Source of the DNA: Arcobacter sp.
Lineage (GTDB): Bacteria; Campylobacterota; Campylobacteria; Campylobacterales; Arcobacteraceae
Reading direction: 5' to 3'
Assembly (NCBI GenBank): GCA_002733685.1
Contig: NVWN01000006.1
Coordinates: 40,078-78,745, forward strand
DNA length: 38,668 bases
Positions 26,511 to 35,300 of the stretch are shown piece after piece. The notes below the pieces were generated by a model. The model worked only from the letters and a program-made list of their open reading frames with translations. It made no database searches and was not told where the DNA came from. Position 1 is the stretch's first letter, and each line of letters begins with the position of its first letter. The position numbers were made by a program, and so were the translations under genes.

Positions 26511-26525
26511 GCCTGCACCTTTTCT
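26511..26525. repeat. GGTGCCTGTCC-type motif, copy 5
   Basis: gtgcctgcacctttt lies 10-24 nt past the stop of the ABC-3C ATPase gene and is the most diverged copy. Confidence 0.45.
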
Positions 26526-26534
26526 TTATTCCTA

Positions 26535-28556
26535 TTAGTTTAATTCCTTTATTGCCCTATCATCTATAGAAATAACTCTATAATTTTCTGGATTTAAACC
26601 CTTTGTTACTTCTTTAAACTTATCTTGATTCTTATCAACTTTATTCTCAAATGATGCGAAAACTATACTTTGGCACCCTAATTTACTTAATGTTTTAAAT
26701 AATGCAGCTTGACTTGTTTCTGTCATAGCGTGCTGTGCTGGTTCATCAAATAAAAATAATCCGAGATGATTACCATTTCTAATATTTGAAACTTCATAAA
26801 GTGCAATTAAATATGCCCAAATAGAGCGCACAAAATCACTTGCAGAAGAGTTATGTTTAATATGTTGTGGCTTGTTATATTCGATTGTTACTACTGGAAA
26901 ATATTTCGCAAAATCTTGTTTAGATATATTTACCTGATCATCCCTTTTACTATCATATTTAAAGTCCCTCAATAATAGTTTAAATGATGATTCTAATAGT
27001 TTTAACTTTTCAGTATCTTTAAAATTCATTGTAAATGGTTCTCTAGATTTTTCATTAATATCCCATAGTTTAGAAACTTTTTTAATTTCCAAACTAAACT
27101 CAATCAATTCTTTTTTTATCAGATTTGCTTTTTCTATTTTATCTTCTACAAGGATTAATTCTTTCATATTTGCAAGTGATGGTACATTTGAATTACTTAA
27201 TAAGTCTTTTTCTAAATATTCAATAATTTTTTTATCAGATTCATATTCTTCTAATATTTGCTTGTAATATGACTTTTCATTAACTATCTCTTTCTTAAGT
27301 ATTTTTATATATGTTGATAGAATATCTTTTTGTGATTTAATATATTTTTTATTATCATCCAATCCCATTACCTTTATATGCTTGTAAACACTGGGTGCAA
27401 TTGGATTATCACAAGTGGGGCATAATCCTTTAAATATTTTATTGGTATTAATTTGATCACTTGTATATTTTTTTATTTTTAATAAATCAGTAAGATTTGT
27501 TATCTCTTGAGTTAAATGAAGTTCTTCACTTTTTAATTCTTCTAGTTCATTTGTTTTTATATTTAAACCATCATCAATTGATATCAAATCATTTAAAAAG
27601 TTTTTTAACTTTTCTTTTAATTCAAGAAGATTTTTTTCTGTATCATTTTTTGGTAAATTTATTCTTTTATCTAATTCACCCTTCTTATTTATCAATCTTA
27701 CTAAATAGTTTTCAATTGATAAACTATCTTCATTATTAACTTTATACCAAATGTCGTATTGTTTTTTTGATAATAAATCTATTCCCATAGTTTCTTCTGG
27801 CAGTCCTAATATAGTAGCTGATACAGATTCTATTTTATTTTTTATTTTATTAACTAATTTATCCCATTCCAATACAATATCTTTTTTTGTATCTTCATAC
27901 CTATTTCTTTCAATTTCATATTCAAAAGTTTTTAAATCAAGAATATACTCAATAATTCTTTTTTTAGCATCCTTTATTCCATAGTTTGGTATAGCAGGAA
28001 AAAAATCGGTCCAACCTTTTACTTGTTCTATAAAAAAAGCATTAAATATAACTTGCAAATATAATTTTGTTTCACTACCTTCGTATTTAGGGATAACAGG
28101 AAGTGATAAGTCAAGAAACTTTTCAAGATAATTATAAAATCCTTTCTCATTTGTTGCTGATCCACCATCATGTAAATAATAAAATTCTTCACTACTTTCA
28201 GATTTTATCTCTATAATTTTTGGTTCAATTTCATAATGTTTGATATATCTTTTCAATACTATTTTATCACCTAAGCTATTTTCTATTTCTAGTAACACCA
28301 TAGAAGTTATTATATTTAAATCTAAACTATTATATGGGACTTTTGATGTTAATATAGAATCAAGAGCAACTACATTTTTACCACCCAATAATTCTTCCAT
28401 CCCTAAAGCATAAAAAATTGCAGAGGCTATTGTACTTTTTCCAGAGTGATTGTCACCCTTTATAATGGTCAAGCCATTTGTTAAAAATTCTATCTCTCTT
28501 CCAAAATTTTTATCTTTTGTTTCAATTTCAATTTTTAATTTATTTATTTTTAACAT
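26535..28556 (-). CDS. ABC-3C ATPase: Rad50/SMC-like with zinc hook
   Basis: The 673-residue ATPase has an N-terminal Walker A (GDNHSGKST, about residues 34-42), a central coiled coil, a CPTC zinc-hook motif near 380-383 (LCPTCDNP), a second coiled coil, and a C-terminal signature-like segment (SASDFVRSIWAYLI) followed by Walker B (GLFLFDEPAQ). This is the Rad50-like layout of the ATPases in ABC-three-component systems, which join an ATPase to a middle component and an effector. It is the last gene of a four-gene minus-strand operon (1 nt after the preceding gene's stop, with GGAG just before ATG). It probably senses or binds DNA; the trigger is unknown. Confidence 0.88.
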   Translation of the reverse strand: MLKINKLKIEIETKDKNFGREIEFLTNGLTIIKGDNHSGKSTIASAIFYALGMEELLGGKNVVALDSILTSKVPYNSLDLNIITSMVLLEIENSLGDKIVLKRYIKHYEIEPKIIEIKSESSEEFYYLHDGGSATNEKGFYNYLEKFLDLSLPVIPKYEGSETKLYLQVIFNAFFIEQVKGWTDFFPAIPNYGIKDAKKRIIEYILDLKTFEYEIERNRYEDTKKDIVLEWDKLVNKIKNKIESVSATILGLPEETMGIDLLSKKQYDIWYKVNNEDSLSIENYLVRLINKKGELDKRINLPKNDTEKNLLELKEKLKNFLNDLISIDDGLNIKTNELEELKSEELHLTQEITNLTDLLKIKKYTSDQINTNKIFKGLCPTCDNPIAPSVYKHIKVMGLDDNKKYIKSQKDILSTYIKILKKEIVNEKSYYKQILEEYESDKKIIEYLEKDLLSNSNVPSLANMKELILVEDKIEKANLIKKELIEFSLEIKKVSKLWDINEKSREPFTMNFKDTEKLKLLESSFKLLLRDFKYDSKRDDQVNISKQDFAKYFPVVTIEYNKPQHIKHNSSASDFVRSIWAYLIALYEVSNIRNGNHLGLFLFDEPAQHAMTETSQAALFKTLSKLGCQSIVFASFENKVDKNQDKFKEVTKGLNPENYRVISIDDRAIKELN

Positions 28557-28557
28557 T

Positions 28558-29004
28558 TCAACTCCATAAGCCTTTTAATTTTTCTACGTTTTTATCTGTT
28601 AATTTTTTACCAATACAAATTAAAAATTCTTGTTCATCTTTCATTATTTCTAAATTCTTAATATTTTTAATAAAAGACAATCCATCTTCCGTTAAAAAAT
28701 ACTTCTTGCCATTAAATCCACAAAGATCATCTTTTAATAAAAATGTTAAAATTGAATTATTTCGAATCTCAATATTCCAGAAACCAATAGATATTTCACA
28801 ATCATTTTGTACACTTTTTAAAAGTTTTTTTCTTCTTTTGGGATTTTGTATTGCCCATAGTAATAAATGTATTTTTAATAATGAGATATTCTTTTCTTTG
28901 CCTGAACCAGTATAATTCATTATAAAGAGTACTATAATAGTCAAATATAAAATTCTTGAATTTGTATCAATATTAATAGGTTTTTTGGTAGTTTTAAATT
29001 CCAT
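28558..29004 (-). CDS. ABC-3C middle component, small wHTH-like protein
   Basis: The protein (148 residues from ATG) is small and helical with a winged-helix look: ILYLTIIVLFIMNYTGSG, SLLKIHLLLWAIQNPKRR, then YFLTEDGLSFIKNIKN as wing and last helix. Operon position and length fit a middle component (MC) of ABC-three-component systems, which links ATPase and effector. GTG at 29010 would overlap the protease stop by four nt. ATG at 29004 has GAGG seven nt upstream, so I prefer it. The family assignment rests on context as much as on sequence. Confidence 0.7.
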   Translation of the reverse strand: MEFKTTKKPINIDTNSRILYLTIIVLFIMNYTGSGKEKNISLLKIHLLLWAIQNPKRRKKLLKSVQNDCEISIGFWNIEIRNNSILTFLLKDDLCGFNGKKYFLTEDGLSFIKNIKNLEIMKDEQEFLICIGKKLTDKNVEKLKGLWS

Positions 29005-29006
29005 TT

Positions 29007-30137
29007 TCACCCCTCTTTAAAATCAATATTGCAATCAAATAACCATTTAGCAATAATATACTGTACCAATTTATTCAATAATAATGTTCTATTTGATAAT
29101 AAGTACTTAAATTCATTATTAATAGATTCTTCAATATCTTTTGTAATTTCATTGATTCTATTTTGCCCAATATTTTTGGTTTCTATATACTTACTATATT
29201 TAATTTCAATATTATCTAACATAGTATCAGTAAGTATTAACCATCTATCTTTAAATTTTGTATCTAAATCTGATAACTGATTAATTGCTACTTCACCATT
29301 AGAATATTGTTTAATACGAATTTTATTTTTTTTCATTACCTCTTCAATATGATATAAATTTTTATTTTTGCGATTTAAATTTTCAAAATTTTCATTATCA
29401 TCATCTTTAAATTTTTCTAACTCTTCTAAAGAGATTTTTTGATTTTGATTTTTCATTTCATTCGTTATGTCAGTTATAGTTTTATATTTAGTAAAAATAA
29501 ACTTATTCTTATATAATGGCACTAATGTTAATGCTTCTACTGCATTAAAAATACCATCTTTATCAATTAAATTATTTATACTTCCTACTAAATAAAGGTT
29601 ATTATATTCTTCAAAAAATACTCCACTACCTGACAATCCATTTATTTTTTCTTTTATGTGATCCCCAGATGAATCAGCAGTTAAATTATTTATAGTTAAT
29701 AACATAATGTTATCTTCACTAGCATTACATATAACATCATTAAATGGAAATGATTTTCCATTAGATATAGCTTTGGGATAACCGTTTAAATGGTATTTTT
29801 TATCATAGTGTGCTTTATCTAAATAAACTACATCTGGTAAAGAAAAACTTATCATAGAAATCTCTATTAAAACAAGTTTATCAAATCTTTTAATCCCAAT
29901 TGGAATAATAGGTACTTCATTAAAATCAATAATTTCGATATCTTCTATCGTAGATTTATAATTATTTTTTTTACCAAAAAGAACATGCTCAACCGTTAAT
30001 ATATAAAACTTCTGATTATCATTAACAATAATACCTGTACCTATTTCTATTCTTGTTTCTTTTTCAATTACAATTGTTAATTTTAGTTTAACTGTTAATC
30101 GTTTTATTTTATCAATAACATTCAAATTATTTGGCAT
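29007..30137 (-). CDS. ABC-3C trypsin-like serine protease with C-terminal domain
   Basis: The 376-residue protein has an N-terminal trypsin-like domain: the His segment is YILTVEHVLFG (H51), the likely Asp is in FDKLVLIEIS (D86), and the nucleophile is in NGLSGSGVFF (S169). After about residue 200 comes a charged coiled region, then a helical C-terminus (LLSNRTLLLNKLVQYIIAKW) that fits the C-terminal domain of ABC-3C effectors, which dock to the middle component. The predicted role is to cleave a host or phage protein when the ATPase is triggered. AAGGAATAATA precedes the ATG. It overlaps or abuts both neighbours, so the operon is tight. Confidence 0.8.
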   Translation of the reverse strand: MPNNLNVIDKIKRLTVKLKLTIVIEKETRIEIGTGIIVNDNQKFYILTVEHVLFGKKNNYKSTIEDIEIIDFNEVPIIPIGIKRFDKLVLIEISMISFSLPDVVYLDKAHYDKKYHLNGYPKAISNGKSFPFNDVICNASEDNIMLLTINNLTADSSGDHIKEKINGLSGSGVFFEEYNNLYLVGSINNLIDKDGIFNAVEALTLVPLYKNKFIFTKYKTITDITNEMKNQNQKISLEELEKFKDDDNENFENLNRKNKNLYHIEEVMKKNKIRIKQYSNGEVAINQLSDLDTKFKDRWLILTDTMLDNIEIKYSKYIETKNIGQNRINEITKDIEESINNEFKYLLSNRTLLLNKLVQYIIAKWLFDCNIDFKEG

Positions 30138-30139
30138 TA

Positions 30140-31153
30140 TTATTCCTTCAAAGTCAATATGGCTTCGTCATATATAGATTTACAATTGTACTCGGTTTCT
30201 TCATCATTTGTTAAAAGCCTTATACCCTTTGACACGTATTCCTCTTTAGGATAATTAAAGTATAAATAAATTTTATCTGAAATTTTCCTATGTGGATGAG
30301 ATAAGATTCTTGCGATTGTTTCTATATTTGGATGATTATATGTTCCATTTGTAGAAAATATAAAATGATTAGTTTCAATTAAAGATAAAAATTCATTACT
30401 TGTATTATATTTACTACCATGATGAGAAAGTTTGACAAAATCTACTTTGTATTTATTAGATACTGTATATTTTTTGCCTCTTAAATAGAATACTATTACA
30501 CTATCTTTTGCGTCACCCAACAATAGTAATACTTTATCTTTATATCTCATTTCAAAAGCTAAACTTGACCAATTTGCAACATCATTTACTAATTTTTTTT
30601 CTTTAAAGTCATCTTTTCCAATTTCTGATAAACGTCTCTCATCCATTATCATAGTTGAAGAAATTAAATTATTTTTCTCTTCTTTCTTTTTCCAATCTCT
30701 TTCTAAATATTCTAATGCTTCCATTGTCGGAGATAAAAATTTAATAGATAACCCATCTATCTCAAAAGTTTTATCCATTGTTATTAAGTCATTATATATT
30801 TTAATATTATTTTGTTCTATGTATTCTGTCAATTTAATACCATCATCAATTGATATTAAATTTGAATTATTTTGTCGTAATAAGCTAGCAGAATTAAAAA
30901 AAATATTTTTTATTTTACATTTATGATTACTTTCTAATAATTTATTTATTCCACCAATATGGTCTAAATCGATGTGAGTAACAATAAGTAAATCCAATTG
31001 ATCTAAGTCTTCAAAAATATTTCGTAAAACTTTTTTATATATTTGACCTGATCCACCATCAATTAAAATATTTCTTTTCTTATTTTTATTATCAACATAA
31101 GTAATGAAAATTGAATCTCCACTACCTGCATGTAATATTTTAAATTCAAACAC
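30140..31153 (-). CDS. MBL-fold hydrolase, ComEC/Rec2-type, first gene of the ABC-3C operon
   Basis: The 337 residues make a complete metallo-beta-lactamase fold of ComEC type: HAGSGDSIFI near the start, VTHIDLDHIGG (H60, D62, D64, H65) as the first metal motif, LLLLGDAKDS as the metal-bridging Asp segment, and KLSHHGSKYNT as the later His motif. The first motif has H-x-D-x-D-H instead of the usual H-x-H-x-D-H. Such proteins are secreted or cytoplasmic nucleases or phosphodiesterases; no signal peptide or membrane helix is seen here. The start is GTG with AGGA six nt upstream. The next gene begins two nt after the stop, so it heads the operon. Confidence 0.82.
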   Translation of the reverse strand: MFEFKILHAGSGDSIFITYVDNKNKKRNILIDGGSGQIYKKVLRNIFEDLDQLDLLIVTHIDLDHIGGINKLLESNHKCKIKNIFFNSASLLRQNNSNLISIDDGIKLTEYIEQNNIKIYNDLITMDKTFEIDGLSIKFLSPTMEALEYLERDWKKKEEKNNLISSTMIMDERRLSEIGKDDFKEKKLVNDVANWSSLAFEMRYKDKVLLLLGDAKDSVIVFYLRGKKYTVSNKYKVDFVKLSHHGSKYNTSNEFLSLIETNHFIFSTNGTYNHPNIETIARILSHPHRKISDKIYLYFNYPKEEYVSKGIRLLTNDEETEYNCKSIYDEAILTLKE

Positions 31154-31449
31154 ACTTTTTCCTAATATATTTAATTTATCTTATAGTGTCAAACGAAGTA
31201 CACCCAGAGGTCATAAATCCACTTTATATTTTAATTTCTCATAAAAATGGAAAATGGTGAGAGTCAACTTTTCAATTAAATTCATGATCTAAATTTTTTC
31301 CATCTTTTATTATAATAAAACACAAACCCTATTCCCTTATCTTAAATCAATATTACTATTAAAAAATAACATTTCAATAACAATAAAATCACTTTATTAA
31401 ATAATTAAACAATATTTATTCATTTTATAAACAATAATAACTAAAAGGT

Positions 31450-31467
31450 GTCACAGTTTGCGTCACA
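31450..31467. repeat. 18-bp repeat gtcacagtttgcgtcaca, right copy
   Basis: Identical to 19874-19891, same orientation, 11.6 kb apart. A third half-unit (gttttcgca) follows. Confidence 0.8.
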
Positions 31468-31526
31468 GTTTTCGCAAATTTCAAAATTTATAATATTTCT
31501 TTATTCTGGATAATAAGCAAATGTAT

Positions 31527-31555
31527 GAGCTCTTAAATAACAAATAATTTAGTAT
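31527..31555. repeat. 29-bp repeat, right copy
   Basis: 28 of 29 bases match 18235-18263, same orientation. With the 18-bp repeat it marks the right flank of the accessory region. Confidence 0.8.
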
Positions 31556-31633
31556 CTAAAAATATTTACTAACTACTATATTACATCTTTGTTGCATTAA
31601 AAGGATAGAGTCCTAATAATAAAAAGGATTACA

Positions 31634-33337
31634 ATGAATAATCTCCAAACAAACAACTTAGTACTAAAAATCTTAGCTGTGATCATCATCTTACAAGTCA
31701 TTTTCTTTAATAATGCTCTTGCTAACTCTTCTCCAAAATCAGAACCTACACGCTGTGTTTACCCTGGTTCATTAGGGGGAACTACCCTTTATAATAACAG
31801 TTATGTAGCTCTTAAATCTGATCCTAAAACTCCTATAGAACAGTGTGAGTATGGTTCAAGTTGCAGACAAGATAAAAGGTTAGATAATGGAAAAGCACAA
31901 TGTATTCGCTCAAGTACTAATGTAAAAAGTCCTTATTACAACTATGCTTGTGGTACCTATACGGAGCACATTCTTTTTCAAACAAAACTTGAAGTCGATT
32001 GTCGTTGTCGTGTAACTGGTACTGGGCATAGGTATTTAAATCCTAAGGATAAAAACGTTGATCCAGAAGAAGGAATCATTAACTGCTCTAATCCAAACAA
32101 ACAAATGAAAACAAGGTGGCCGGTAAAATATGGGAAAGGACCTAAATTTGATGCTTGGAAAAAACAAAAAGGCGCAACAAGATGGACAGGTGGAATTTTT
32201 CGTCCCAAAACGCGTGAATTTTTCTCAGTCGTTAAATGGACCAATCCAAACTATCAAAGTACGGGAACTATTGTTGCATGGAACATAGATACAAAAAACA
32301 GACGAGTGGTTTCTGGGCTTTATCCAGATAAACGTCGTGGAATGAAAGAATATGGTTCAGGATACTTATCCGATGGACTAAGAAAAAATCATAAAAAACA
32401 ACCATTAACGGGTGCATCTATTATGAAATGGGGTAATGATGGGATGATTTACCTTTTAGCAGGAGGTTCTGGTGAATCTACTGGTAAACGAACAGAAATT
32501 ATTAGAATCGACCCAGATACAGGTGCCAGGTCGCTTGTTTGGAAAGCAAAAAATAAAAAGTTTTCTCCAAAAGCAGATGAAAAATATGGGCAGTGTTACA
32601 GACCCAATGGAAAGTATCCAAAACAAAGTAGTGTAGAAATCATGGCTTTAGCTTTTGCTATGGGGCCTAAAAATGAATTTTATCTTTCCATGCATGATAT
32701 ACGAGCAGGTGATGCTATCTTAAAAATTAGCGCAGATGCTAAAACGTGTACACCTTTATCTGTTTGGGGTAATGCTAAAGGGCATAATCCTGGTGGAAAA
32801 CAAAAAAAAGCGCCAGCATATACACATATTGGAAAAGGTAAATTTATACAGTTTCCCGTCAAAGGTATGCTTTATCATGATGATGAAGAATATGGCCCTA
32901 TGATTTTAGGAGTATCTAAAGGAGATATGTATTCTTTTGTAATTGAAGATGGTTTTCGTTCTTTAGAAACTTTTGAAAATGGAACATACAGTGGTATGGG
33001 TTATACAAGAATGGTTTATATGGAAAAAGATGGTCGTGGTTTTGTAATGGCTACTGGGAATAATGCAGGAGCACATGCAATAGTTGAATTAGGAGTTGGT
33101 AGACGAGAACCTATAACTTCTGATACAAAAGATTTTGATGACCCTATTTTTAAATCTGCTTATGGGGTTAGAAGAAGTGTTAATATGAATGGTGCCCTTG
33201 GAAATGCAAACAAAATTAATATGGGAGGATTGATGATTGATCCTCAGAATCCTGATATTGCTTACGGTGTTTTAACGCATGGAGCGTTAGTACAATTAGA
33301 GCTTTCCACGTTCAACAGTATGATTTGGTCCTATTAA
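31634..33337 (+). CDS. Secreted Cys-rich protein, propeller-like, unknown function
   Basis: I do not recognise the family. A signal peptide spans about residues 1-31 (ILAVIIILQVIFFNNALA). The mature 536 residues have an N-terminal Cys-rich part (about eight Cys in residues 41-150, such as CEYGSSC and VDCRCRV), which could be disulfide-bonded. The rest alternates short strands and turns with repeated phrases like TGTIVAWNIDT, GMIYLLAGGSG and GPMILGVSKGDMYSF, consistent with a beta-propeller. It is not in an operon. AAGGA lies five nt before ATG and a 14-bp stem terminator follows. Compared with its left neighbours the gene is richer in G and C. Confidence 0.75.
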   Translation: MNNLQTNNLVLKILAVIIILQVIFFNNALANSSPKSEPTRCVYPGSLGGTTLYNNSYVALKSDPKTPIEQCEYGSSCRQDKRLDNGKAQCIRSSTNVKSPYYNYACGTYTEHILFQTKLEVDCRCRVTGTGHRYLNPKDKNVDPEEGIINCSNPNKQMKTRWPVKYGKGPKFDAWKKQKGATRWTGGIFRPKTREFFSVVKWTNPNYQSTGTIVAWNIDTKNRRVVSGLYPDKRRGMKEYGSGYLSDGLRKNHKKQPLTGASIMKWGNDGMIYLLAGGSGESTGKRTEIIRIDPDTGARSLVWKAKNKKFSPKADEKYGQCYRPNGKYPKQSSVEIMALAFAMGPKNEFYLSMHDIRAGDAILKISADAKTCTPLSVWGNAKGHNPGGKQKKAPAYTHIGKGKFIQFPVKGMLYHDDEEYGPMILGVSKGDMYSFVIEDGFRSLETFENGTYSGMGYTRMVYMEKDGRGFVMATGNNAGAHAIVELGVGRREPITSDTKDFDDPIFKSAYGVRRSVNMNGALGNANKINMGGLMIDPQNPDIAYGVLTHGALVQLELSTFNSMIWSY

Positions 33338-33354
33338 TCAATAGCACTTATTTA

Positions 33355-33387
33355 AGAAAAGAATATCAGCCCTTGATATTCTTTTCT
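33355..33387 (+). terminator. Strong terminator of the secreted-protein gene
   Basis: AGAAAAGAATATCA and TGATATTCTTTTCT form a perfect 14-bp stem with a 5-nt loop (GCCCT), 17 nt after the stop. The 3' arm supplies the T-rich tail (CTTTTCTAAT). Confidence 0.8.
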
Positions 33388-33410
33388 AATCGTTCATTAT
33401 ATTAGTAATG

Positions 33411-33475
33411 TTAAACCTAACTAACAAATAAAAACTACATTCCCAACGGCTCTTCCCATGACTTCACAAGGCTTT
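33411..33475. repeat. Fragments of the long dispersed repeat
   Basis: aacctaactaacaaataaaa matches 21856-21875 (one change) and cattcccaacggctcttccc matches the middle of the long repeat near 21733. Here the two pieces are joined directly, so this is a rearranged remnant. Confidence 0.65.
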
Positions 33476-33618
33476 TATAACTCCTTATAAACGCAGGGAA
33501 ATAAAATAATTCTCTAATCTATAGTAATTTAATAATAATTATTTATCTTATAAACTTCATAAATATTTTAGTTTATTGAGATAAACTAATAGAAGATTTT
33601 ATTTTTCAGGGAGTAATT

Positions 33619-34842
33619 ATGAAAGATACTCTAAAAGAACCCCTCGTTATTGACGAAGATATACGTAAAAAATGGCAGAAGTTCACCAACTTACTTGTGT
33701 CTTTATTTGATGTACCAAGCGCTTTGATTATGCAAATAAACAAAAATAAACTGCATGTTTTTGTAAAAAGCCAAAACAAAGAAAACCCTTATATTTTGGG
33801 AAATGAAGAAGGTTTACAAAACCCTAACTTATTTTGCAGGCAAGTAATATTAAGCAAAAAAAGCCTTTATGTTAAAAATGCTTTAAAAGATAAAAAATGG
33901 AAAGAAAGTCCTGATACTAATCTAAACATGATTAATTATTTGGGTCACCCCATTTTTGATAGGAATGGCGAAGTTTTTGGCACTATTTGTGTACTAAGCT
34001 CTGAAGAAAGAGAATACAGCCAAGCCCAGCTCTCTTTATTAGAAGAATTTTCAAATACCCTTGAAGATGATTTACACTGCAAATACAAACAAGATAGATT
34101 ATTAGAATTAGAAAAAATGGCTTCTTTAGGAAAAAGAGTAGCTGGAATAACCCACGAAATTAATACACCTTTAGGAATTAGTGTAACAGGCATTAGTCAT
34201 TTTTTAGAGCTCAATCAAAATTTACATGATAAGTTTGTAAAAGAAGAAATGAGTGAAGAAGACTTTGTATGTTTTATGAATACAACAGAAGAACTGGGAA
34301 AACTTATCTTTTCTAATTTAAAAAAAGCAAATGTTTTATTGAAAAGTTTTAAACAAATTTCTTTGGATCAAAGCAATGAAGAAAAAAGAGTATTTAATTT
34401 AAAAAAGTATTTAGAAGAAATAGTATTAAGCCTGTCAAGTGAAATCAAAAAAAAGAAAATAGAAGTAGAAATAAACTGCGAGAGTAAATTACACATGTAT
34501 GCAAATGCGGGTTTGTTTTCTCAGATTATTACCAACCTAATTATAAATTCTATTAAGCATGGATTTAAAAATAAAAAAGATGGCAAAATAACTATAAACT
34601 GCACAAAAGAAGAAGACAAAGTTTTGCTTTCTTATTTTGACAATGGAGCAGGTATTAAAAAAGAAAACTTAGGAAGAATTTTTGATACTTTTTTTAGCAC
34701 CAATAAAAAAGAAGGTGGTTCTGGTTTAGGTCTTAGTATTACTAAAAATATCATTTTAAAGGATTTTGCAGGTTCAATTTCCTGTACAAGTTCTGAAAAT
34801 GAAAAAACAGAGTTTAAAATAGAGTTAAATGAAACAGCATAG
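33619..34842 (+). CDS. Soluble GAF-domain sensor histidine kinase
   Basis: A 407-residue cytoplasmic kinase. Residues about 15-155 form a GAF sensor (FTNLLVSLFDVPSALIMQIN, then NYLGHPIFDRNGEVFGTICV). The phosphoacceptor helix is MASLGKRVAGITHEINTPLG with H179. The ATP domain has an N box (ITNLIINSIKHGF), a G1 box (FDNGAGIKKENL), an F box (FDTFFSTNK) and a G2 box (GGSGLGLSITK). All motifs are intact. No regulator lies alongside. GGAG lies five nt before ATG. It ends 14 nt before a convergent GNAT gene. The signal is unknown. Confidence 0.92.
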   Translation: MKDTLKEPLVIDEDIRKKWQKFTNLLVSLFDVPSALIMQINKNKLHVFVKSQNKENPYILGNEEGLQNPNLFCRQVILSKKSLYVKNALKDKKWKESPDTNLNMINYLGHPIFDRNGEVFGTICVLSSEEREYSQAQLSLLEEFSNTLEDDLHCKYKQDRLLELEKMASLGKRVAGITHEINTPLGISVTGISHFLELNQNLHDKFVKEEMSEEDFVCFMNTTEELGKLIFSNLKKANVLLKSFKQISLDQSNEEKRVFNLKKYLEEIVLSLSSEIKKKKIEVEINCESKLHMYANAGLFSQIITNLIINSIKHGFKNKKDGKITINCTKEEDKVLLSYFDNGAGIKKENLGRIFDTFFSTNKKEGGSGLGLSITKNIILKDFAGSISCTSSENEKTEFKIELNETA

Positions 34843-34856
34843 ATAAACTATACTCT

Positions 34857-35300
34857 TTATATGGTTTTTCTCATACAGATATGAGGAATCCCATCTTCAA
34901 GAAATTCATCTGAACTTTCTTCAAAACCAAAACCTTGATAAAACTTTTTAAGATAAGATTGTGCGTCAATAGTTATTGTGTTATCTTTATATGTTTTTTC
35001 TATATGCTGTATTGCTTTTTTTACAATTAATTTTGCATAACCTTTTCCTCTGCCTTTTTGTCTGACTAAAACTCTTCCAAAAGATATTTCTGCACTGTTT
35101 TCTTTTGTTTTTAATATTCTTAAATATGCAATTATTTCTAAATCTTCTTTTAGGATGAGATGAAGTGCAGTTAAATCTTTATTGTCTAAATCCTTGTAAA
35201 TACAATTTTGTTCCACAATAAATACTTCTTCTCTTACTTGTAAAATTGCATATAATTCAAGCGTTGATAATTCATTAAAGTCTTTAATTTCAATTTTCAT
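34857..35300 (-). CDS. GNAT-family N-acetyltransferase, ElaA-like
   Basis: The 147 residues fit the ElaA branch of GNAT enzymes: LYAILQVREEVFIVEQNCIY, then LDNKDLTALHLIL at the front, RVLVRQKGRGKGYAKLIVKK as the acetyl-CoA motif (R-x-x-G-x-G), and YLKKFYQGFGFEESSDEFLE near the end. The acetyl acceptor is unknown. The start codon is directly next to the MarR stop (TAA ATG), so it is translated with the regulator, which probably controls it. It is the last gene of a two-gene unit. Confidence 0.9.
   Translation of the reverse strand: MKIEIKDFNELSTLELYAILQVREEVFIVEQNCIYKDLDNKDLTALHLILKEDLEIIAYLRILKTKENSAEISFGRVLVRQKGRGKGYAKLIVKKAIQHIEKTYKDNTITIDAQSYLKKFYQGFGFEESSDEFLEDGIPHICMRKTI

Larger units (their letters stand above)
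31154..31633. other. Divergent intergenic region with two boundary repeats
   Basis: 480 bases between the minus-strand ABC-3C operon and the plus-strand secreted protein. It holds the promoter region of the operon (AT-rich, near 31160-31200), the 18-bp and 29-bp repeats at 31450 and 31527, and the ribosome site AAGGATTACA of the next gene. I see no ORF or RNA. Confidence 0.6.
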
